A stretch of DNA of 64,000 bases from Psychroserpens ponticola (GCF_023556315.2 NZ_CP116221.1:2367001-2431000); one strand, 5' to 3'. Counted from the stretch's first letter, positions 11,012 to 20,518 are shown. Notes: generated by a model from the letters alone, not told the origin. Numbers and translations: made by a program.

Positions 11012-11049
11012 CAATAATAATTAGGTCTCGACTGCGCTCGACCTGACAG
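10979..11049. repeat. Paired copies of the interspersed repeat at the ribD 3' end
   Basis: The first half (10981-10998) is TCTCGA-GCGCAA-TCGAGA, a perfect six-base-pair hairpin lying inside the ribD reading frame. The second half (11023-11049) is nearly identical to the copy at 8926 and is an inverted relative of the first. The pair could fold into a larger structure between ribD and the HAD phosphatase gene. Confidence 0.75.
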
Positions 11050-11058
11050 AATTTAAAA

Positions 11059-11673
11059 ATGAAAATTAAAACAATCATATTCGACTTTGGAGATGTGTTC
11101 ATCAATTTAGATAAAGAAGGTGCAATGCAAAATGCACTCACATTATTTCAATTAAACGAACTACCTGAAGATCTTATAGCAATTAATACCTTATACGAAC
11201 AAGGTTTAATCTCTTCAGATGAATTTATAGAATTCTATACTGATAATTTTCCTAAGCTTTCAAAGAAAGACATTTTAGATGCATGGAATTTCATCCTAAA
11301 AGATTTCCCTGAAGAACGCTTAACATTCCTTAAAAACTTAAAAAAAGAACAGAAACACAAACTTATTTTGTTAAGTAATACTAACGAAATTCATATTAAT
11401 TGGATTAAAGAACATGTTTCGTTTTATGAGGAATTCAAAGCTTGTTTTGATCAATTCTATTTATCTCATGACATAAATTTAAGAAAACCTAACCAAGATA
11501 TTTATCAGTTTGTTTTAAATCAAAATAAACTAAAAGCAGATGAATGCTTGTTTATCGACGACACAAAAGACAATACTGATGCTGCTGCTGCTTTAGGAAT
11601 TCATATTTGGAATATTGATGAAACTAAAGAAAATGTTATAGATTTATTCTCCATTAAAGAAGACTTGTTTTGA
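11059..11673 (+). CDS. HAD family hydrolase
   Basis: This 204-residue protein is a HAD-superfamily phosphatase of the IA type. Motif I is DFGDVFINLD (nucleophile aspartate at about residue 9), with an unusual G-D-V spacing after it. Motif II is LLSNTNEIH, the motif III lysine lies in LRKPNQDIY, and motif IV is FIDDTKDN. The substrate is unknown; members act on sugar phosphates, nucleotides or FMN. The next gene overlaps its stop codon by four bases, so they are co-translated. Confidence 0.85.
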   Translation: MKIKTIIFDFGDVFINLDKEGAMQNALTLFQLNELPEDLIAINTLYEQGLISSDEFIEFYTDNFPKLSKKDILDAWNFILKDFPEERLTFLKNLKKEQKHKLILLSNTNEIHINWIKEHVSFYEEFKACFDQFYLSHDINLRKPNQDIYQFVLNQNKLKADECLFIDDTKDNTDAAAALGIHIWNIDETKENVIDLFSIKEDLF

Positions 11674-12533
11674 TATATCTACTTTTAAGCATAACTGCTT
11701 CTACCCTTTTATTTATCATTTTTAAACTCTTAGATAGATTCAACATCAATACATTTCAGGCGATTGTTGTGAATTATTTCACTGCTTGCCTATTTGGAAT
11801 CTGGAGTTATGATGAACCTTTAAACGTAAAAAGCATTTTAGAATCGCAATGGTTATTTGGTGCAATTGGTCTCGCCTTTTTATTTATTGCAGTCTTTAAT
11901 GTCATGGCGCTAACGGCTCAACGCAACGGGATTTCAGTGGTATCTGTAGCTTCAAAAATGAGTGTCATTATACCAGTGATTTTTGGAGTTTATGCCTATA
12001 ATGAAGGAGTTGGGTTTCAAAAAATTATTGGAATAATTTTCGCACTAATTGCTGTATATCTCACTTCTGTTAGACCCAAAACTACAAGCAATTTTGCAAA
12101 AGGTTTACTGCTACCAATATTATTGTTTTTTGGCTCAGGAGTTATTGACACCTCAATAAAGTATCTTGAAACCACCTATGTTTCAGAAAATGGAATCCCT
12201 ATTTTTTCAGCAACCATATTCGCTTTTGCTTTTATTATTGGATCATTTATCCTTATATATAAATACATTAAGAAACCTGGACAAATTCAATTAAGAACCA
12301 TTATTGCAGGTAGTATTTTAGGAATTGTGAATTACTTTTCTATTTATTATTTATTAAAAGCTCTCAATCACGAAAGCCTAGAAAGCTCTACAATATTCAC
12401 AGTGAACAATGTAGCTATTGTAATGGTATCAACACTCTTAGGGCTTATGGTTTTTAGAGAAACTATATCAAAAACAAATTGGTTTGGAATCATATTGGCT
12501 CTAATTTCAATTGTATTAGTAACTTTGTCTTAA
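11670..12533 (+). CDS. EamA/DMT family transporter
   Basis: This 287-residue inner-membrane protein has about ten hydrophobic segments arranged as two repeated five-helix halves, typical of the drug/metabolite transporter (EamA) family. It probably exports a small metabolite, not identifiable here. Translation starts at a TTG at 11670 that overlaps the stop of the HAD gene, and its own stop overlaps the start of the YigZ gene by one base (TAATG), so three genes form a coupled unit. Confidence 0.82.
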   Translation: MIYLLLSITASTLLFIIFKLLDRFNINTFQAIVVNYFTACLFGIWSYDEPLNVKSILESQWLFGAIGLAFLFIAVFNVMALTAQRNGISVVSVASKMSVIIPVIFGVYAYNEGVGFQKIIGIIFALIAVYLTSVRPKTTSNFAKGLLLPILLFFGSGVIDTSIKYLETTYVSENGIPIFSATIFAFAFIIGSFILIYKYIKKPGQIQLRTIIAGSILGIVNYFSIYYLLKALNHESLESSTIFTVNNVAIVMVSTLLGLMVFRETISKTNWFGIILALISIVLVTLS

Positions 12534-13153
12534 TGACCGAAAAAGATATTTACAAAACAATTACCAAAGCATCACCTGAAGTACTTTTCAAAGATAAGAA
12601 TAGTAAATTTTTTGGTTATGCGTTTCCTGTAACTACTGAAGAAGACGTTAAATCACACTTAGAAACACTAAAAAAAGAACATCATCAAGCTAGACATTGG
12701 TGTTATGCCTATCAAATCGGAAAATCAAAAAAAGACTACACGTATAGAGCTAATGATGATGGTGAACCTAATAATAGTGCAGGAATGCCAATTTATGGAC
12801 AAATACAATCGTTTGAAGTTACAAATGTTCTTATTGTTGTGGTAAGATATTTTGGTGGTGTAAAATTAGGTGTTAGCGGACTTATAAACGCATACAGAAC
12901 TAGCGCACAAATGGCTTTAGAAGCCTCAAAAATAATTTCAAAAACAATTAACTTTGAATATGCAATTACTTTTGATTACAAAAACATGAATAAAGTGATG
13001 CGTATAGTAAAAGAAAAAAATCTAAATGTCATAAATCAAACTTTAGAATTAAGTTGTGAACTAATCATTTCTGTAAGGTTAAAAGAAGCAACTTCCATAT
13101 TTGAAATATTTGACAGACTTTATGAAATTGAAATCAAAACTTTAAACGATTAA
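12533..13153 (+). CDS. YigZ/IMPACT family protein
   Basis: Starting at the ATG at 12533, the protein has 206 residues; a longer reading frame upstream is inside the EamA gene. The family signature DDGEPNNSAGMPIYGQI and VVVRYFGGVKLGVSGLINAY is clear and forms the UPF0029/Impact N-terminal domain. A C-terminal ferredoxin-like domain (DUF1949) follows. YigZ proteins are conserved and possibly associated with translation or proline peptidase, but the biochemical role is unsettled. The last bases overlap the convergent thioesterase gene. Confidence 0.88.
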   Translation: MTEKDIYKTITKASPEVLFKDKNSKFFGYAFPVTTEEDVKSHLETLKKEHHQARHWCYAYQIGKSKKDYTYRANDDGEPNNSAGMPIYGQIQSFEVTNVLIVVVRYFGGVKLGVSGLINAYRTSAQMALEASKIISKTINFEYAITFDYKNMNKVMRIVKEKNLNVINQTLELSCELIISVRLKEATSIFEIFDRLYEIEIKTLND

Positions 13154-13560
13154 ATTAGCAGTTGGTCTAAAATATAGTCTGGACATCTTGTAGGTCGATT
13201 CTTATTAATATCCATAAATACTAAAACAGAATTTCCAGTTGTTAAAACTTCGTCTTTTTCATTTAGAATTTCATAATCAAATTCAATTTTAGCCGTTGGT
13301 TTTTTTACGAGTTTAGTTTTCACTTTAATGAGATCATCATAACACGCTGACTTTTTGTATTTTATAGACAAACTAACAACTGGCAACATAATTCCATCTT
13401 CTTCCATTTGTTTATAAGAAAACCCCATTTTACGCAACCACTCTGTTCTGCCTATTTCAAAATATTGCGCATAATTACCATGATAAACAACTCCCATTTG
13501 ATCAGTTTCGCCATAACGGACTCTAAATTGTATTTCATCGGGTTTAGTTAAATTGGACAT
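13150..13560 (-). CDS. Acyl-CoA thioesterase (YbgC/FadM-like hotdog fold)
   Basis: This 136-residue protein begins FRVRYGETDQMGVVYHGNYAQY, the 4-hydroxybenzoyl-CoA thioesterase-type hotdog motif with the catalytic aspartate followed by a YHGNY segment. Enzymes of this group hydrolyse acyl-CoA thioesters, and YbgC works with the Tol-Pal system in proteobacteria. It is divergent from dnaA with a shared upstream region of about 190 bases. The substrate is not predictable. Confidence 0.86.
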   Translation of the reverse strand: MSNLTKPDEIQFRVRYGETDQMGVVYHGNYAQYFEIGRTEWLRKMGFSYKQMEEDGIMLPVVSLSIKYKKSACYDDLIKVKTKLVKKPTAKIEFDYEILNEKDEVLTTGNSVLVFMDINKNRPTRCPDYILDQLLI

Positions 13561-13687
13561 CGTTATTGATATTTTTTTTGTAAATTCGAATCGATTTAAA
13601 CATGAGGAAAAAATTCTAGAAAATCAACACATTTTGATTTTTTTATTAAATAATTTGTTCACATATTTGCCATGTAAAAATCAACAC

Positions 13688-13714
13688 AGAGAAACTCGAA
13701 TTTCTCTTTTTTTT
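13688..13714 (+). terminator. Hairpin plus T-run in the dnaA leader, possible attenuator
   Basis: AGAGAAA (13688-13694) pairs with TTTCTCT (13701-13707) across the six-base loop CTCGAA, and is followed by a run of T to 13714. This looks like an intrinsic terminator, but it lies 38 bases upstream of the dnaA start codon on the coding strand, and the only neighbour upstream is divergent. It could therefore act as an attenuator within the dnaA transcript. The stem is only seven pairs and A/T-rich. Confidence 0.5.
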
Positions 13715-13751
13715 GCTAACTAACTAACAACACAAAAATTACACTTAGAGA

Positions 13752-15179
13752 ATGGATGTAACTGCGCAATCGGTTTGGACTAACTGTCTGTCTTTTATAA
13801 AAGACAATATTCAACCTCAAGCCTATAAAACATGGTTTGAGCCTATAGTAGCAGTTAAACTTTCTGATAATGCTTTGAACATTCAAGTACCAAGTAAATT
13901 TTTCTACGAGTGGCTTGAAGAACATTATGTAAAAATTCTTAAAGTAGCTTTAACTAAAGAATTAGGAGAAACAGCAAAATTAGTTTATGTTATCAAAATG
14001 GAAAATACGTATGGTAACAAACAACCATTTACGGAAAAGATTCCAAGTTCAAATCGTGGAGCTATGAAATCTCAAGATGTTGATGTTCCACTTAATAATA
14101 AAAATCCTGAACTCAAAAATCCATTTATAATTCCTGGAATTAGAAACGTTAAGATCGAATCTCAACTCAATCCGAATTATAGTTTTGAAAATTTCCTAGA
14201 AGGAGATTCTAACAGATTAGCAAGAAACGCTGGTTTAGCTGTTGCTAACAAACCTGGTGGCACTTCATTTAATCCGTTATTGATTTTTGGTGGTGTTGGT
14301 TTAGGAAAAACACATTTAGCACATGCTATTGGTGTTGACATTAAAGATAAGTATCCTGAAAAAACAGTCCTTTATATTTCTGCTGAAAAATTCACACAGC
14401 AATATATTGATTCTGTAAAAAAGAATAATAGGAATGATTTTATACACTTCTATCAAATTATAGATGTCTTAATTATTGATGATGTTCAGTTTCTTTCTGG
14501 AAAATCTGGAACCCAAGATGTATTCTTCCATATTTTCAACCATTTACATCAAAACGGAAAACAGGTCATATTAACGAGTGACAAAGCTCCAGTTGACATG
14601 CAAGATATTGAGCAACGCTTATTATCTCGTTTTAAATGGGGACTTTCTGCAGAATTACAAAGCCCTGACTTTGAAACTAGAGTTTCAATTTTAAAAAACA
14701 AATTATATCGTGATGGTGTTGAAATGCCTGATGATATTATCGAGTATGTTGCAAAGCATATAAAAACAAATGTTCGTGAACTTGAAGGCGCTATCATTTC
14801 ATTAATCGCACAATCATCATTCAACAAAAAGGAAATCACTGTTAATCTTGCTAAAGAGATTGTTGAAAAATTCGTTAAAAACACTAAACGAGAAGTTTCT
14901 ATCGATTACATCCAAAAAGTCGTGTCAGATTATTTCCAAATGGATGTTAGCACTTTACAATCTAAAACAAGAAAACGTCATATTGTTCAAGCAAGACAGC
15001 TAGCAATGTTTTTTGCTAAAAAATACACAAAAGCTTCATTAGCAAGTATAGGTTCTCAAATTGGTAAGCGAGATCATGCTACAGTTCTTCATGCATGTAA
15101 AACTGTAGACAACTTATCATCTACCGACAAACAATTTAGAAAGTATGTAGAAGATCTTTCTAAAAAACTTTCTTTATAA
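13752..15179 (+). CDS. dnaA: Chromosomal replication initiator protein DnaA
   Basis: This 475-residue AAA+ ATPase binds DnaA boxes and opens the replication origin. It has the N-terminal DnaB-interaction domain (VWTNCLSFIKDNIQPQAYKT), Walker A GGVGLGKTHLA, Walker B VLIIDDVQF, sensor motifs with LLSRFKWGL, and the C-terminal helix-turn-helix with the signature GKRDHATVLHACKTV. The start at 13752 follows a leader that contains a hairpin and T-run. No cluster of consensus DnaA boxes is obvious around it, so the origin is probably elsewhere, as is usual in Bacteroidetes. Confidence 0.98.
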   Translation: MDVTAQSVWTNCLSFIKDNIQPQAYKTWFEPIVAVKLSDNALNIQVPSKFFYEWLEEHYVKILKVALTKELGETAKLVYVIKMENTYGNKQPFTEKIPSSNRGAMKSQDVDVPLNNKNPELKNPFIIPGIRNVKIESQLNPNYSFENFLEGDSNRLARNAGLAVANKPGGTSFNPLLIFGGVGLGKTHLAHAIGVDIKDKYPEKTVLYISAEKFTQQYIDSVKKNNRNDFIHFYQIIDVLIIDDVQFLSGKSGTQDVFFHIFNHLHQNGKQVILTSDKAPVDMQDIEQRLLSRFKWGLSAELQSPDFETRVSILKNKLYRDGVEMPDDIIEYVAKHIKTNVRELEGAIISLIAQSSFNKKEITVNLAKEIVEKFVKNTKREVSIDYIQKVVSDYFQMDVSTLQSKTRKRHIVQARQLAMFFAKKYTKASLASIGSQIGKRDHATVLHACKTVDNLSSTDKQFRKYVEDLSKKLSL

Positions 15180-15187
15180 ATTCTCTT

Positions 15188-15652
15188 ATGACTAGTATTT
15201 TAATGGTTTGTTTAGGCAATATTTGTCGTTCACCATTAGCTCATGGTATATTAGAATCAAAATTACCTTCTGATCAATTTTATATAGATTCTGCTGGAAC
15301 TGCAAACTATCATGTTGGAGATTCTCCAGATCATCGTTCAATAGCAGTTGCAAAATCTAATGGAATTGACATTTCAAACCAACGTGGCAGACAATTCAAA
15401 GTGTCAGATTTTGATACATTTGATTACATTTTCACTATGGACGATTCCAATTACCAAAACATAATTGCATTAGCGAGAGGCGCTAATGATATCGCTAAAG
15501 TAAAATGCATTCTGGAACTAGAAGACACAATTCAACTTACTCATGTACCTGATCCTTACTATGGAGATATTTCAGATTTTCAAAATGTTTTTCAATTACT
15601 CGAAAAAGTTTGTAACACATTATCAAACAAGCTACAAAACATTACCTTATAG
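15188..15652 (+). CDS. Low-molecular-weight protein-tyrosine phosphatase
   Basis: This 154-residue protein has the signature P-loop near the N-terminus, VCLGNICRSPLAHG, with the nucleophile cysteine and the C-x5-R arginine, and the general-acid DPYY motif in VPDPYYGDISDF. It would dephosphorylate protein tyrosines or small acyl phosphates in the cytoplasm. It lies eight bases downstream of dnaA and is probably co-transcribed with it. Confidence 0.93.
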   Translation: MTSILMVCLGNICRSPLAHGILESKLPSDQFYIDSAGTANYHVGDSPDHRSIAVAKSNGIDISNQRGRQFKVSDFDTFDYIFTMDDSNYQNIIALARGANDIAKVKCILELEDTIQLTHVPDPYYGDISDFQNVFQLLEKVCNTLSNKLQNITL

Positions 15653-15722
15653 GAATTTTCTTTAATCATTCATTTGTTTTTTTGTATTTTTAGCAAAAAG
15701 AGTCCTAAAAAATTACAAAGCT

Positions 15723-17093
15723 ATGAAAAAAATTACCCTATACTTTATGTGTATGATGTGCGCATATGGTTTTTCTCAAAACATTGAATTAGAATTATTT
15801 GCATCTGGATTTTCAGACCCAATAAAAGTACAAAACGCAGGTGATGACAGACTTTTTGTTACTGAACAAGATGGTACTATCCAAATTTTAAATACTGATG
15901 GCACAACCAATTCAACTCCATTTTTAGATATCGATGCAAGAGTTGCTAGTGGTGGTGAACGTGGATTATTATCCCTTGCATTTCATCCAAACTATGCTTC
16001 TAATGGTTATTTCTATGTGAATTATACTAATAATTCTGGAGATACTGTAATCTCAAGATTTTCTAGAAGTACAGTAAGTACAGCAGACTCAGGTTCTGAA
16101 TTAATTTTAATGACCATACCTCAACCTTATAGCAATCACAATGGTGGTGATTTACACTTTGGACCAAATGATGGGTATTTGTATATTTCAACTGGTGATG
16201 GTGGATCAGGTGGTGATCCAGGAGATAGATCTCAAGATTTAATGGAATTACTAGGAAAAATGCTTAGAATTGATGTTGACAATGTTGCTAACGGAAATAA
16301 TTATGCCATTCCTACAGACAACCCTTTTGTCGGAAATCCTAATGCTCTAGAAGAAATTTGGGCTTATGGATTGAGAAACCCATGGAGGTTTTCTTTTGAC
16401 GAAGAAACTAATGAGATGTGGATTGGTGATGTTGGACAAAATACCACTGAAGAAGTCAATAGAGTCGCAGTTAATCCTGTAGGTTATAATTTTGGTTGGA
16501 GATGCTATGAAGGCTCAAACACATACAACACTAACGGCTGCCCAGCTATGGAAACTCTAACTTTCCCTGTTGCTGAATACCCAATTCCACCTTGTTTTTG
16601 CAATATAGCTGGTGGACAAGTTTATAGAGGAAGTGTTTACAGTGATATATTTGGAGTATATATTTTTGGCACAACTGGAGACTTTACAATCAGCACAGTT
16701 GATGCTTCAAATAATTTAATAAATCATGGTGCTTTTAATAATGGGTATTGGGTCTCTTTTGGAGAAGATATTAATAAAGAAATGTATGCCGTAGATATTA
16801 CAGGTAGTATTTATAGAGTTAAAGGGACTGTATTATCGGTTTCTGAGTTTGAAAAACAAAATATTTCTATTACTCCTAATCCTGCATCAGAAAATCTTAA
16901 CATAACACTTTTTAATAATACTATTAATGCTATTTCAATAATCGGCTTAAATGGAAGTGTTCTCTTCAATGAGGAGAATATTTTATTATCTGAAAAAAAT
17001 ATAGATGTTTCATTTTTAAGCAACGGAATGTATCTTATTAATATTGAATTCAATGACAAATCTACTATTGTTAAAAAATTGATAGTAAAATAA
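15723..17093 (+). CDS. PQQ-type sugar dehydrogenase-like beta-propeller with T9SS sorting domain
   Basis: This 456-residue exported protein has a signal peptide (to about residue 19, ending GFSQ) and a six-bladed beta-propeller of the soluble glucose/sorbosone dehydrogenase or hedgehog-interacting-protein type. Landmarks are DGTIQILNTDG, GERGLLSLAFHPNY, NHNGGDLHFGPNDGYLY, GDGGSGGDPG and AYGLRNPWRFSFD. The C-terminal 80 residues (ITPNPASENLNI... IVKKLIVK) form a type A sorting domain for type IX secretion, so the protein is probably secreted or surface-attached. The sugar substrate and cofactor are not established. Confidence 0.87.
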   Translation: MKKITLYFMCMMCAYGFSQNIELELFASGFSDPIKVQNAGDDRLFVTEQDGTIQILNTDGTTNSTPFLDIDARVASGGERGLLSLAFHPNYASNGYFYVNYTNNSGDTVISRFSRSTVSTADSGSELILMTIPQPYSNHNGGDLHFGPNDGYLYISTGDGGSGGDPGDRSQDLMELLGKMLRIDVDNVANGNNYAIPTDNPFVGNPNALEEIWAYGLRNPWRFSFDEETNEMWIGDVGQNTTEEVNRVAVNPVGYNFGWRCYEGSNTYNTNGCPAMETLTFPVAEYPIPPCFCNIAGGQVYRGSVYSDIFGVYIFGTTGDFTISTVDASNNLINHGAFNNGYWVSFGEDINKEMYAVDITGSIYRVKGTVLSVSEFEKQNISITPNPASENLNITLFNNTINAISIIGLNGSVLFNEENILLSEKNIDVSFLSNGMYLINIEFNDKSTIVKKLIVK

Positions 17094-17099
17094 TATTCG

Positions 17100-17816
17100 A
17101 TGCACACTGAAAAAGGAAAACTATATCTCATTCCAACGCGTTTAGGTGACAATCCACCATTAGAAGTATTACCAATTTCAGTAAAAAAAATAATTGAATT
17201 GGTAGATCATTATATTGTTGAAAATGAAAAAACAGCTAGACGATTTATAAAAAAAGTCGATTCTAGAAAACAACAATCTACTCTTAAATTTGAGATTATA
17301 AATAAGTATACACAGCCAGAAGAAACCCAACATTTTCTTGACACTTGTAAAAACGGAAAATCAATGGGTTTACTATCTGAAGCTGGCTGTCCTGGAATTG
17401 CTGATCCAGGTGCAGATATTGTAAAATTAGCTCATGAAAACAACATACAAGTAGTGCCTTTGGTAGGCCCTTCTTCTATTGTATTGGCTTTAATGAGTTC
17501 GGGAATGAATGGTCAAAGTTTTGCATTTAATGGCTATATCCCAATTGATAAAAGCGAAAGAAAAGCGACTCTAAAAAAATTAGAACGTATTTCGTATGAG
17601 CAAAATCAAACGCAATTATTCATAGAAACACCATACCGAAATAATAAAATCATAGAAGATATTTGTAATGCACTACATCCTCAAACACGAGTTTGTATAG
17701 CTTGTGATATTACTTTACCAACAGAATATATAAAAACTTTAACGGTTAAAGAATGGAAACATGTTAATGTAGATTTACATAAACGTCCAGCAATTTTTGT
17801 AATTCATAAAGACTAA
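17100..17816 (+). CDS. RsmI-type SAM-dependent methyltransferase
   Basis: This 238-residue protein of the tetrapyrrole methylase fold begins LYLIPTRLGDNPPLEVLP and contains GLLSEAGCPGIADPGADIV and VPLVGPSSIVLALMSSGMNG, the features of RsmI. RsmI methylates the 2'-O-ribose of C1402 in 16S rRNA with S-adenosylmethionine. The Bacteroidetes version differs in its first strand (PTRLGD in place of PTPIGN), so the exact target is inferred from family. It begins only six bases after the preceding gene. Confidence 0.85.
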   Translation: MHTEKGKLYLIPTRLGDNPPLEVLPISVKKIIELVDHYIVENEKTARRFIKKVDSRKQQSTLKFEIINKYTQPEETQHFLDTCKNGKSMGLLSEAGCPGIADPGADIVKLAHENNIQVVPLVGPSSIVLALMSSGMNGQSFAFNGYIPIDKSERKATLKKLERISYEQNQTQLFIETPYRNNKIIEDICNALHPQTRVCIACDITLPTEYIKTLTVKEWKHVNVDLHKRPAIFVIHKD

Positions 17817-17870
17817 TTTCTTTTAAGTTAAAGAAACATTAAAACAAACCACTACCCTAGATTACTTTGC

Positions 17871-17878
17871 TATATTTG
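17871..17878 (+). promoter_or_regulatory. Possible -7 promoter box for the PIG-L gene
   Basis: TATATTTG matches TAnnTTTG fully and lies 22 bases before the PIG-L start codon. A TTG at the usual -33 distance is not evident. Confidence 0.4.
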
Positions 17879-17900
17879 ATTTTAAGCTAACAAATCTAAT

Positions 17901-20402
17901 ATGCAAAGACATTTACAATTCCTAATTTTATTACTATTTACTTCATCACTAACGTTTGCACAACAACAAAAAAAACCAACATCTTCCGAGATTTTTGAAT
18001 CCATAAAAAAATTAAACTTTTTAGGATCTGTTTTATACGTTGCAGCACATCCAGATGATGAAAACACACGACTTATTTCATACATGTCTAATGAAGTCAA
18101 AGCAAGAACTGCTTACCTTTCATTAACCAGAGGCGATGGAGGTCAAAACCTTATTGGTCCTGAAATTAGAGAATTACTTGGAGTTATGAGAACTCAAGAA
18201 TTATTAGCTGCAAGACGCGTAGATGGAGGCGAGCAATTATTTACACGAGCAAATGATTTTGGGTATTCAAAACATCCAGACGAAACTTTGTCCATTTGGG
18301 ATAAAAACAAAGTACTTAGCGATGTCATATTAGCTATCAGAAAGTTTAAACCAGATGTTATCATTAATAGATTTGATCACAGACGAGCTGGAAAAACTCA
18401 TGGACATCATACGAGTTCAGCATTATTAAGCATGGAAGCTTTTGATCTTGTAAACAACCCTTTATCCTATCCAGAGCAATTATCTACAACAGGTTTATGG
18501 CAACCAAAGCGTTTATTTTATAACACATCTTGGTGGAGATATGGCGGCAAGGAAGAATTTGACAAAGTAGATAAAAGCAATATGATCATGTTTGATATTG
18601 GTGTTTATTACCCATTAAAAGGACTTTCAAATAACGAACTAGCTTCAATGGCAAGCAGCCAACATTTATGTCAAGGATTTGGCAGATTAACGCAACGTGG
18701 ATCTCAAGAAGAATATATAGAATTCTTAAAAGGTGAATCTCTAAATGGAAGCACTAATGTTTTTGAAGGCATTGATACAACATGGAATCGCGTAAAAGGC
18801 GGAAATGCAATTGGAGAACTTCTTCAAGATGTTGAAACGAATTTCAATTTCAGAAATCCTTCAGAACACCTTCCTAAACTATTACAAGCTTACCAACTAT
18901 TATCTAAAGTTGAAGACAAACACTGGAAAACCATTAAAATCAAAGAATTAAAATCAATTATTGTAGCTTGTGCTGGATTGTATTTAGAAGCTTCAGCTGA
19001 AACTAATTGGGCTACTTCCAATGAAACGATCAATCTTAATATTGAAGTTCTTAATCGAAGTCAACAATCTATAACCTTAAGAAGCATTAACACTTCTAAT
19101 AACTTACAAATTTCTAAAGAGATCAAACTTATTGAAAACATGAAGTTTGATTTTAAAGAACCAATCACTATTCCAAATAATCAAAACCCAACAACACCAT
19201 ATTGGTTAGCTGAGAAAGGCACATTAGGAATGTATAAAGCGGATGCTAAGTATATTGGACTTCCTGAAACACCTCGAGTTTTCAATGTTGACTTCAACCT
19301 GTTGATTGATAAAACTCCTATAACATTTACAAAACCTGTGGTGTATCGCTATTCTAAACCAGATAAAGGTGAATTATACAAACCTTTTGAAATTATTCCT
19401 GAAGCTTCCGCTAAACTATCAGAAGGAGTTATCATTTTAGATTCTGATGCACAACGTGACATTGAAGTTATTGTAAAAGCTGGTCGAGACAATCTTGAAG
19501 GCTATGTTCAAATTGCGCATCCAAAAGACTGGAGTATTTTCCCAGAAAAACAAAAAGTTAATATTACGAACAAAGGTCAAGAACAACGTTTGACGTTTAC
19601 TATTATTCCTCCTAAAGAACAAAGCGAAGGACTTTTAACACCTATGGTACATGTTGGAGAACAAACATACACCAGAGATTTAATAGAAATTGATTATGAC
19701 CATATCCCATTTCAAACTGTATTATTACCTAGTGAAAGTAAAATTGTAAGATTAGACATTCAAAAACGTGGTGAAAATATTGGATATATTGAAGGTGCTG
19801 GTGATGTTGTCCCTGAAAGTCTGAGGCAAATTGGATATAATGTAACCACTATTACACCAAAGAATATTACAGCAGAAAACCTAAATCATTTTGATGCTAT
19901 AGTTGTAGGGATTAGAGCCTATAATACAGTGGAAGAGCTGAAATTCAAACAGCAAATTCTTTTTGATTATGTCGCTCAAGGCGGAAATATGATTGTGCAA
20001 TACAACACCAGTTATAGAGTAAAAGTTGACGCTATTGCGCCTTATGATTTAAAATTATCTAGAGACAGAGTTACTGATGAATTGGCTGATGTCACCTTAT
20101 TAGCGACAACTCATGAAATTTTAAATTATCCTAATAAAATTACTTCAAAAGACTTTGAAGGCTGGACTCAAGAACGTGGTTTATACTTTCCAAATGAATG
20201 GGCAAACGAGTTTACTCCTATTCTTTCAATGCATGATAAAGGTGAATCAGCAAAAGAAGGCAGTCTTTTAGTCGCTAAACACGGAAAAGGATATTTTGTA
20301 TACACAGGACTAAGTTTCTTTAGAGAATTTCCTGCTGGAGTTCCAGGAGCTTACAGACTATTTGCAAACATGCTGTCTTTAGGAAAAAACAATATCAACT
20401 AA
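17901..20402 (+). CDS. Exported PIG-L family deacetylase, large form
   Basis: This 833-residue protein has a cleavable signal peptide (to about residue 20, ending TFAQ). Its N-terminal 300 residues carry the LmbE/PIG-L deacetylase zinc motifs: AAHPDDENTR and the downstream RRAGKTHGHHTSS. A long C-terminal extension is predicted to be beta-rich, with a second alpha/beta segment near residues 620-800 (LRQIGYNVTTI, VGIRAYNT). PIG-L enzymes remove acetyl groups from N-acetylglucosamine-type sugars. The signal indicates a periplasmic or surface role, possibly in glycan use together with the neighbouring symporter. The substrate is unknown. Confidence 0.85.
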   Translation: MQRHLQFLILLLFTSSLTFAQQQKKPTSSEIFESIKKLNFLGSVLYVAAHPDDENTRLISYMSNEVKARTAYLSLTRGDGGQNLIGPEIRELLGVMRTQELLAARRVDGGEQLFTRANDFGYSKHPDETLSIWDKNKVLSDVILAIRKFKPDVIINRFDHRRAGKTHGHHTSSALLSMEAFDLVNNPLSYPEQLSTTGLWQPKRLFYNTSWWRYGGKEEFDKVDKSNMIMFDIGVYYPLKGLSNNELASMASSQHLCQGFGRLTQRGSQEEYIEFLKGESLNGSTNVFEGIDTTWNRVKGGNAIGELLQDVETNFNFRNPSEHLPKLLQAYQLLSKVEDKHWKTIKIKELKSIIVACAGLYLEASAETNWATSNETINLNIEVLNRSQQSITLRSINTSNNLQISKEIKLIENMKFDFKEPITIPNNQNPTTPYWLAEKGTLGMYKADAKYIGLPETPRVFNVDFNLLIDKTPITFTKPVVYRYSKPDKGELYKPFEIIPEASAKLSEGVIILDSDAQRDIEVIVKAGRDNLEGYVQIAHPKDWSIFPEKQKVNITNKGQEQRLTFTIIPPKEQSEGLLTPMVHVGEQTYTRDLIEIDYDHIPFQTVLLPSESKIVRLDIQKRGENIGYIEGAGDVVPESLRQIGYNVTTITPKNITAENLNHFDAIVVGIRAYNTVEELKFKQQILFDYVAQGGNMIVQYNTSYRVKVDAIAPYDLKLSRDRVTDELADVTLLATTHEILNYPNKITSKDFEGWTQERGLYFPNEWANEFTPILSMHDKGESAKEGSLLVAKHGKGYFVYTGLSFFREFPAGVPGAYRLFANMLSLGKNNIN

Positions 20403-20421
20403 ACTAAATAAATTTCAACCA

Positions 20422-20517
20422 ATGGAAAAGTATAAATGGAATCGAATGTACACACTTGTACTTCTTGCTAATGTTATTTACATCATTGCGTTTTACTTCA
20501 TAACAAAAGCCTTTTAG
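20422..20517 (+). CDS. 31-residue single-span membrane peptide upstream of the symporter
   Basis: The reading frame from ATG at 20422 to TAG at 20517 encodes MEKYKWNRMYTLVLLANVIY and eleven more residues. A basic N-terminus is followed by one hydrophobic helix of about 20 residues. Its stop codon is one base before the symporter ATG, so the two are almost certainly co-transcribed and coupled. This resembles small accessory peptides of transport systems, but that role is an inference. The frame was read directly; a longer protein is not possible here. Confidence 0.6.
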   Translation: MEKYKWNRMYTLVLLANVIYIIAFYFITKAF

Positions 20518-20518
20518 T

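Noticed and set aside
13561-13751. Possible replication origin upstream of dnaA
   Set aside because: No cluster of TTATCCACA-like boxes and no clear unwinding element beyond general AT-richness were found.
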